Shown here piece by piece: positions 16,915 to 24,468 of a stretch of DNA of 24,468 nucleotides. Under the pieces are notes generated by a model. That model saw only the letters and a program-made list of their open reading frames with translations. It was not told where the DNA came from and made no database searches. The stretch is taken from contig VHZZ01003398.1 in NCBI GenBank assembly GCA_009801015.1, positions 84,895 to 109,362 of the forward strand, given 5' to 3'. Every line of letters begins with the position of its first letter. Within the stretch, counting starts at the first letter, position 1. The translations under genes and the position numbers were made by a program. This stretch comes from Silene noctiflora. Its lineage: Eukaryota > Streptophyta > Magnoliopsida > Caryophyllales > Caryophyllaceae.

Positions 16915-19250
16915 CTATTGGAACAACTGGGGATACTTGCTTTTCATTTCCAGCTCGGTTTCCCATGTTGCTTCTGCTTCATCATGGTGCGACCATAAAA
17001 TTTTAACCATTGGAATAACTTTGTTACAAAGAACTTTCTCTTTTCAATCCAATATTTGAACTGGTTCCTCCTCGTAAGTAAGATTTTCTCTAACTTGCAT
17101 CGGGGGCATCTTGATAATATGGCTGCCATCAGGAATATACTTTCGTAAAAGTAAAGCGTGAAACACGTCATGGATCCTCGATAGTTCAACGGGAAGATAG
17201 TCGATATGTTAAATTTTTAATTTCCTCTGTTTTCCAAATCTTATTATTCCTTTGGTAAGCGACACTTTAAGAAACACAAAATCGCCCTCCTGAAATTCAA
17301 CAGTTCGTCTTTTCAAGTCAGCATAGCTCTTTTGTCGACTTTGTGACGTCCGCATCTTCTCTTGTATGATTCTTAACTTATCTATTGTCTCTTGTATTAA
17401 GTCCAGACCAATAATTCAGGATTCGTCAATATCACTCCAACACAATGGCGTCCTGCACTTTTGCCTATACAAAGCCTCATAGGGGGTCATACCTATGCTG
17501 GCGTGATAACTGTTGTTGTAAGAAAATTCTATTAATGGTAAATGTTGCTCCTAAGATCCTTGAAAATCCACAATACATGGTCTCAGTAAATCCTCCAAAG
17601 TTTAGATGGTTCGTTCTGTTTGACCTTCAGTTTGTGGGTGAAAAGCGGTACTAAAGTTCACTTGAGATCCCAAGGCTGCTTGGAAACTTTTCCAAAACAT
17701 GGCCAAGAAGTTGGTATCTCTGTCGGATATAATAGTTCTAGGAACTCCATGTAATCTAACTATTTCTTTTATGTACTTCTTAACTAATTGTTCTGAGTTC
17801 CATGAAGTCTTTGTAGCTAAAAAGTGAGCACATTTGGTTAATCGGTCAACTACCACCCAAATCTCGTTCATCCCTTGTGCTGTTACGGGTAATCCTGTTA
17901 CAAAATCCATGGCAATAGATTCCCATTTCCATGTCAGGATATCTAAGGGTTGTAAAATCTCTTCTGGTCTTTGATGTTCTATTTTTACTCGTTGACAGGT
18001 TAAACATTTGGAAACAAATTCTGCCACCTCCTGTTTCATATTACTCCACCAAAAAGTTTGTCGAATGTCCTTGTACATTTTATTCCCTCCAGGATGAATT
18101 GAATATCGGGAATTGTGAGCCTCATTCATGATTCTTTTCTTAAGGCTTTCCACATTGGGCACACACAACCGTTTTTGAAACCAAAGTGATCCGTCTTCCT
18201 GGATTAGGAACCATGGTGCAATTTCCACATGTATATCTTTTCGAATTTTTTCTAATTGCGGATCTTTCCTTTGCTCGTACTTTATCTCGTCCCTTAAAGT
18301 TGGTGTTACTTCCAGGGATGCCATGTGTCCAATTAAATCTCCCATAACTATTTCAATATCTAGTCTTGTTATGTCCTTTTGGATATGGGGTTGTTTTATC
18401 GTAAGCATACTTAGAGTGGAAATTGACTTTCGACTTAGTGCATCAGCTACCACATTAGCGTTTCCCGGGTGGTATTGGATATCTAAATCATAGTCTTTCA
18501 TAAACTCAAGCCATTTACGTTGTCTCATATTTATCTCTTTTTGGGTAAAAAGGTATTTTAAGCTCTTATGATCAGTATATACCCGACATGAAATTCCATA
18601 AAGATAATGTCTCCAAATTTTTAATGCAAAAACAACCGTAGCAAGTTCCAAATCATGTGTGGGATAGTTCTGTTCATGGGTTTTTAATTGCCTAGAAGCA
18701 AAAGCAATCACCTTTCCGTCATGCATTAGGACACAACCCAGTCCTTGTTTGGAAGCATCACTGTACACTTCCAAGCCATCAGTTCCATTTGGTAAAGTAA
18801 GTATAGGTGCAGAAGTGAGCCTTTTTTTCACTTCACTGAATGCTCGATCACATTTCTCATTCCAATCAAATTTTGTATTTTTCCTGATCAGGTTTGTAAG
18901 GGGTTGGACAATTTTCGAAAAATCCTTTACAAACTGACGATAATATCCTTCAAATCCTAAAAAGTTGCGGACTTCGGCTACATTCTTAAGAATAGGCCAG
19001 TCGGTAGTCTCAATCTTTTGAGGGTCTACCTTTATTCCTTCCTTTGATATAACATGGCCTAAGAAACTTATTTCTCCTAACCAAAAAGCACATTTTGTAA
19101 ACTTGGCATACAATTTATTTATCCTCAAAGTTTCCAAAACTGTTCGTAAATGGTTAGCATGATCTTCCTAATTCTTAGAGTATACAAGAATATCATCGAT
19201 AAAAATGATAACAAACTTATCCAAATAAGATCTGAATTCTTAGTTCATAA
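16915..19250 (-). pseudogene. Gypsy pol remnant: RT (C-terminal part), RNase H, integrase, chromodomain
   Basis: The longest open part (19137-17602, 511 codons) reads, with residues counted from its first Met: RT thumb to about 80; RNase H with D127 (YSDAS), E164, D189 (YTDH) and D232 (ADALS); integrase zinc finger H341, H348, C378, C381; integrase core D411, D472 and E508, with 35 residues between the last two. The catalytic RT motif FIDD lies upstream at about 19192-19203. Below 17602 the same frame continues through [10 protein letters not shown] and EFQEGDFVFLKV to a chromodomain-like end with EEPVQILD, VKILWSHHDEAEATWE and YPQLF. Stops at 19168, 17602, 17551, 17416, 17209 and 17044 all lie in this one frame; there is no frameshift between 19170 and 16915. 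It is inactive but has kept all catalytic residues that can be read. Confidence 0.93.
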
Positions 19251-19429
19251 GGTAGGCCTTTGTAGAAATAAAAAAGTATATGAAAGAGTAAAGTTCGTAT
19301 ATGAAAAAATACAACCTTTAATTTATTTACGTCAAAAAATAGATTTGATTTTGATTTTAAAAATGATAACATTTTTTTATTGTTAATGTAGGCAAAGTTT
19401 GTAAATGAATACAAAATACAAAATACTAC
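19251..19429. other. Spacer between truncated gypsy element and MITE
   Basis: A+T-rich DNA with no recognisable sequence. It starts where RT homology ends, so it is the DNA joined to the truncation point. Confidence 0.4.
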
Positions 19430-19789
19430 GGTGCTGTTTGGCCAAGCTTTAAAAGTGTTTTTCTAACTGAAAAAGTAGTAGCTTGGCCAAACACTATAGA
19501 TTAGAGAGGTTTAAAACTACTTTTAAAAAGCCAAAAACTAATTGTTCACCCCCAAAAGTAGAAGTAGGTATTTGCTACTTCTACTTCTACTTCTACTTTT
19601 CACCTAAAGAACTAAAAAACCAAAATAAAACTTGATGAAAACAGTTAGGCCAAACATATAAATTTTCTAAGAAACCGCTTTTACAAAAGTATGGCCAAAC
19701 AACCAATTTTTTTTCCAAAAATTAACTTATGAATAAATCCCTTTTTAAAAAGTAAAAACTATTTTATACAAGTAAGGTCAAACAACACC
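19430..19789. mobile_element. 360-bp MITE with GGTGYTGTTTG ends
   Basis: The left end GGTGCTGTTTGGCCAAGC and the reverse complement of the right end (GGTGTTGTTTGACC) are inverted copies. GGCCAAAC/GTTTGGCC motifs recur inside. The outer bases are TAC on both sides, which could be a 3-bp duplication (PIF/Harbinger-like). An 8-bp hAT duplication is not evident. It has no coding capacity. A CTACTTCTACTTCTACTTC microsatellite lies at about 19576-19600. Confidence 0.7.
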
Positions 19790-21121
19790 TACATTTCCTT
19801 CTTAAAAAAATAGATACTCCTATACTAAACTAATGGATTAGAGGGAAGAAGTAAGCCCAAAATAATATTTGAAAACCTAAGCCTTTACAAAACCTAAGCC
19901 CCTCACATGATTTCACCTTCATTCATTCACAATTCCCTGATCTCATCTCCCCCGTCATAATATGCATACTCCAAGTAGATGATCGACAAATCTGCTTCCT
20001 TTCATTCACTTTGTTGAATTTATTTCCGTCATTCACAAATATGACAAATCATATTTCTCTTTGCTTTTCCATAATTATACTTCTTATATTCATAATTTAT
20101 AAATACATTTAAAAAAAAATTATAAATAATATTTTTGATTTTTCATATTCATATACTGCATCCACGACCTGCTTATGGAAAAATATTTGTAAGTAATGGT
20201 TTTTTTCTTTAGTATATTTTAGTAGTGTGAATTTTTTTTGAATTAAATTAATTTTGTAAATGTTTCCAATAAATGATTAAAAATTACTGATTTTTTTGAT
20301 TAACTATGTAAATCAATTGCTTGTCTAACTCGTTTTATACTATAACTTATTATCTAAAGATTAGTTTTTTTGTTTGTATACTTCTTATTTTCTAGTAGAA
20401 TGTGTTGCAATCTTTTGCTTTAATACTCCATATATTTTTTAATTCAGATTTTTAATTTAACAATTTTAGAATACTATTTCATTAATTTTTTTTTTATTTA
20501 TTTGTTTTATTGCGGTAGTAGTTAATTTTAATCATTAACTTTCTCAAATTTTAATCACTCTATTCATATTTATTTGTTGACCTTTTATTTTTAATTTAAT
20601 ATTTTTTTTAAATAATTAATTTCTAATTGATAAATAACACTCCAATAAATCTTATTTGGTCTAATTGAATTCATTCAACTCATATTCCCATTATTAGTGT
20701 TCAGTGACAAAGAGATCCTCGATGTTAATATTTCGGAAGACTTTATATAATTTAGAAAGGTGATAATTGATTTACATTTATTTGTAAATTTGTAATATTT
20801 GTATTGTATTTGGTAATATTTTAAAGTTCTCATCTTATTTGTAATTTTTTTATTATTTGTAAATTTTTGCTGTTGAATAAATTGTAGCACATTAGATGTG
20901 GAAAGATTATAAATATAAATATAAATATCACAAAAATAAATAAATAGAAAAGCGAAAGTGTAGAAATGTTGGAAATGGAGTTAAGAAAAAAGTTCCCTAA
21001 AAATCTGGAACCAATCAAAATCTTTGTTATCAGTCCCACATTTTTTTTCTAAAAAAAAGGCTGCATATGTTGATGTGAGTTAGTGAGGAGGGGTTAAATG
21101 TTCTTCTATTTATATAGATAA
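19790..21121. other. A+T-rich DNA without recognisable genes
   Basis: About 1.3 kb with many T and A runs. No protein signature, RNA gene or clear repeat is seen. A TATA-like TTTATATAGA lies at 21108-21117 directly at the border with the plastid-derived DNA. This could be host intergenic sequence. Confidence 0.5.
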
Positions 21122-21270
21122 GATTCAATTTCTTGATCTGTATCTTCAATTTTTGGAAACTTATAAAGCTCTTCCGGTAAGCGTTGATCAATGAGCTGAC
21201 AAAATCATTCAAATTGTATCTGATTAAACCCGAGTATTGTAGACATCAATTCATTTCCCTCTCGTAACAT
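21122..21270 (-). pseudogene. rpoB: 5' fragment of plastid rpoB
   Basis: From ATG 21270 the - strand reads MLREGNELMSTILGFNQIQF and on through [20 protein letters not shown], the N-terminus of the plastid-encoded RNA polymerase beta subunit. Homology ends after about 49 codons at 21122, where the plastid DNA breaks off; the full protein has over 1000 residues. An in-frame TGA (21207-21205) stands where the family has Gly in EGFC. Several other substitutions are visible. It is a dead fragment. Confidence 0.92.
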
Positions 21271-22190
21271 TTAACCCAATTACTCATTTGTTTAAAAATC
21301 CCACTTTTTGATCATTCTTTATTGATTAACAAAGATCGATCTAGCTCGGATGAAATTTATATTCTGTTTACTAAATCACATAAAATTTTACACATACATT
21401 CCATAATATATTGAATGTATTAATAAATACGTATCAAAGGAAGAATAGATAAAATTTGCTATTCATACTCAAATTGAAATTTTCAACGGATACAAGAGTA
21501 AAGAGGTTGATAAAACATTCCGTTTAAAAGAATTATGTTGCTTAATTCGATTCCATTTATACCATTATTATAATATTACTCTGATTGGATAAAGAGATGA
21601 CAAGATTTGATCCCTTTACCGAGATAAGAATAATCAGAAACAATATAGAGTTTATTTTTACTTAATAGGTTTTTTTAACAAAAACTTATTTACGGAGACA
21701 AGATCTATTTTCTATTTTTAATATTATTTCGTAAAAATTTTAATCTTAATTCTTAATATAGGCTTATTTATATTGTAAAACAAAGCGTTAAATTTAGATC
21801 CGTGCCCTAATATCTTCTATATGATATAAAGAAGATACATTCCATTTAATTTATGTTATGGTTCCGGGGTTTACATATAGTCATAATTGTTGTTATAATC
21901 AAAATTGAGAAAAAGAAAAAAAAAAAATTATTGAAAAGACTCGATAATAATTATTAATTACTGCTTAGATTTTCTTATGTCATTAGGGAAACATGATTTG
22001 AAGTCAGAATACAAGACTCGTTATGAATTCTAAAATAGTGAATGGTTCCAATTTCTTATTACTTTTTACTTTTTTTGGAAGTCCATATTTTTGGGGTATG
22101 GAAAAAAAAGTTTTTTGTTAGTAGGAAGGGAATTAAATTCAAAATGTAAGTACAATACAAAAGGAAATCTTTTCATATATATTTTGTTTT
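21271..22190. other. Plastid-derived rpoB-trnC spacer
   Basis: Non-coding A+T-rich DNA between rpoB and trnC. Its length (0.92 kb) suits the plastid rpoB-trnC spacer of angiosperms. In plastids it holds the rpoB promoter; no element can be identified with confidence here. Confidence 0.6.
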
Positions 22191-22262
22191 GGCGGCATGG
22201 CCGAGTGGTAAGGCGGAGGACTGCAAATCCTTTATTCCCTAGATTAAATCCGGGTGTCGCCT
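22191..22262 (+). tRNA. trnC-GCA: Plastid-derived tRNA-Cys (GCA), mutated copy
   Basis: The cloverleaf is clear: acceptor GGCGGCA with TGTCGCC (one G-U type pair), D arm GCCGAGTGGTAAGGC, anticodon arm AGGACTGCAAATCCT with GCA, T arm and discriminator T. The T loop reads ATTAAAT where TTCAAAT is nearly universal, so T54 and C56 are both changed, and the T stem has an A-C mismatch. These changes argue against function and for neutral decay after transfer to the nucleus. Confidence 0.9.
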
Positions 22263-22854
<592 letters not shown>

Positions 22855-23790
22855 AAATATTATTTAACTTACCTAATTTTAACTAATTAAGTTTTTATTT
22901 GGGGAATCAAACCTTATCAATTGTTTTTTAGATCATTCCATAAAGTATTTTTAAAGATACTAATGTTAATCAAACAAATATTTTTTAAATGTCCATGTTT
23001 CTTTCCATAGTCTTTTTTTTTATATATAATAATTTGAAATATAAGAATTTGAACTGTAAAATAAAAGTCAGAGTTGCCTTTCGATTCTTTTAGATTGATC
23101 AGAATCACTATCAATACAAATCGATCAAATTCTTTTATTGAAATTTGACTTTTGTAACTAAATTATATCCATTTTGCTCGAGGATTGAATTATATTTTTC
23201 TTAATCCAACTTTATCAAAATCATATATACCAAAAAGTATTAAGTATAGGTACATACTTATTTTTGTTTAACGATGATATTTTATGAATTGATTTATTAT
23301 TTTTCACTCATTTTCTATTAACCGTTGTAACATTTAATAAGATAAAAACAATTTAAATGAGAAGAGTGTAATAGAAAAAACAACAGAATACTCATTCAAC
23401 ATTCTCACATTAAAATTAAAAGCTAGTTATTCATTAGTAGTCAATGTACAAGGAAAGTATTGATTTATCTTTAACCCACTTGATAAAAATTATAAGAAAT
23501 ACTATATTTACAGAGTTAAGCAACAACTAACGATAAAAAAAAAAAGATATGCAATTTGAAGCTGAATATATAATTAATATATATCGGTCTGTCTAAAAGT
23601 TTGCTCTTAAAACGCACAATAATAAGCTAATAAAAGAAATATTTTCAATATTATTTTACTAATATGGTTTTGTAATTAGATAAAAAGATAACTAAAAGCT
23701 GAAGATTTAACTAAATCCTTAAAAGATAACTGGCAAAATAGTTGAAAAATAGGAGCGGGTAAGGCAAATGATTACGTAAAAATTATTACA
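22855..23790. other. A+T-rich DNA, first part probably the plastid petN-psbM spacer
   Basis: Up to about 23180 the sequence resembles a petN-psbM spacer (GATTGATCAGAATCACTATC and neighbouring ATCGATCAAATTC are suggestive). From there to 23790 I recognise nothing. The frame at 22917-23114 is a chance reading in Lys/Ile-rich A+T DNA. Confidence 0.4.
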
Positions 23791-23988
23791 CTCCCTCCTA
23801 TTCACCATTTTCTTCCAATTTCCTTTTTGTACAAGAAATAAGAAAATGAATTTGGACCACAAAAAACACAACTACTCCACATGCTATTGAATTTGGACCA
23901 CACAAATCAACCCAAAAAATAAAATAGGGAAGAAAACCTGAATAATCTTTTCAAGGAAATAAGGAAGAAAATGGTGAATAAGAGGGAG
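23791..23988. mobile_element. Stowaway-like MITE
   Basis: CTCCCTCCTATTCACCATTTTC at the left and the reverse complement of the right end (CTCCCTCTTATTCACCATTT...) form inverted repeats of about 28 bp in a 198-bp element. CTCCCTCC ends are those of Stowaway (Tc1/mariner) MITEs. TA follows on the right (23989-23990); the left flank is CA, a likely mutated TA. Two AATTTGGACCACA copies lie inside. It has no coding capacity. Confidence 0.85.
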
Positions 23989-24468
23989 TAGATTGTTTTG
24001 AGATGACGTAAAAGTGTGATAATTCTTTAATATTATAGACTGAATGGGTAAAAAGGGAAGATAAATAAAATCAAGTATCTATCTCTCAAATTTTACCTTA
24101 GGTAGCATTTCATAATCAGTTATAACTTATTTGGTTAAATAAACTACCTGAAAAGACTTACCAAGTAAGAGCCCGATCATTGTAAAATTGAATTTGTACA
24201 TCAATATTTCTTGATATTTCTTCAACTTAGCTTATAAGGGTACAGTTTAGAAAAACACATTATTATATATTCTAAAGATAGCTGAAAGTCTTTATTCTTT
24301 GAGAAATTCCCACTTGTACCCCTCTGATATGAGTTTATCCCACTTGTATTCCTACTTTTTATGAAAGCCCATTTATACTGTGAACCCCCGCTATAAACGC
24401 AACCTAAACCAAAGATATCGCAGCGGAAAAATACGAGGTTTTTAAAACTTTTTGATGTAGAAATAGTT
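23989..24468. other. A+T-rich DNA without recognisable genes
   Basis: No gene seen. TCCCACTTGTA followed by CCCT or TTCCT occurs twice, about 36 bp apart (24308 and 24339), a small direct repeat. The last 70 bases are less A+T-rich and may start another repeat beyond the window. Confidence 0.4.

Larger units (their letters stand above)
15374..19250 (-). mobile_element. 3' half of a chromodomain-bearing Ty3/gypsy element (Tekay/Del type)
   Basis: On the - strand: reverse transcriptase from FRSYLDKF...FIDDI (about 19240), RNase H, integrase and chromodomain up to the stop at 16915, then a TTTCGGGACGAAA pol tail, the purine tract AAGGAGGGTGGAA and a 1492-bp 3' LTR (16865 down to 15374). Upstream of about 19250 homology stops inside the RT palm. 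There is no gag, protease or 5' LTR in the window, so the element is truncated at its 5' side. TAAAT (15369-15373) next to the LTR would be the target duplication. Confidence 0.9.

Noticed and set aside
20675..21212. Lys/Ile/Phe-rich - strand frames
   Set aside because: Low-complexity A+T-rich DNA. The last one (21030-21212) overlaps the rpoB fragment in another frame.

Overview
This is nuclear DNA from a flowering plant, and almost all of it is nested, decayed transposable elements. I found no intact host nuclear gene. The arrays built on ACTCGATCGAGT-type palindromes remind me of LTR elements of Caryophyllales, probably Caryophyllaceae, but that is recollection and not a test. The plastid genes near the right end show a plant, and their order (rpoB antisense, trnC, petN) is the standard angiosperm one.

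Layout from left to right. (1) Positions 1-5136 are the 3' part of a Ty3/gypsy-type element on the + strand: an uncharacterised acidic ORF, a long non-coding stretch, two pol-tail/polypurine-tract junctions, then the 3' LTR (1697-5136). A solo LTR of Tat/Athila type (2470-4128, duplication AAATC on both sides) sits inside that LTR. (2) That gypsy element is itself inserted in the gag of an older Ty1/copia element on the - strand (gag remnant 5137-5890, LTR about 5985-6689). (3) Positions about 6873-14463 are a 7.6-kb Mutator-like element (MULE) with diverged terminal inverted repeats. Next to each end is an array of about 31-bp units that are themselves palindromes. It carries two decayed converging genes: a FAR1/MULE transposase with an OTU protease-like tail (+ strand), and a plant mobile domain (PMD, MAIN-like) gene (- strand). 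The PMD gene is split by a gypsy solo LTR (11011-12339, duplication AGAGC on both sides). (4) Positions 15374 to about 19250 are the 3' half of a chromodomain-bearing gypsy element (Tekay/Del type) on the - strand, with its 3' LTR, polypurine tract and a pol frame broken by six stops. (5) A 360-bp MITE lies at 19430-19789. (6) From 21122 to an undefined point past 22854 there is a nuclear insertion of plastid DNA: a 5' fragment of rpoB, a mutated trnC-GCA and an intact petN. (7) A Stowaway-like MITE lies at 23791-23988.

The most interesting object is the MULE. It combines a transposase-OTU gene, a PMD gene, palindromic subterminal arrays in the leader of each gene, and a duplicated core promoter with a truncated start codon context between the gene ends. 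The order of events can be read from the nesting: copia, then the gypsy insertion into it, then the Tat insertion into the gypsy LTR; and separately the MULE, then the gypsy insertion into its PMD gene.
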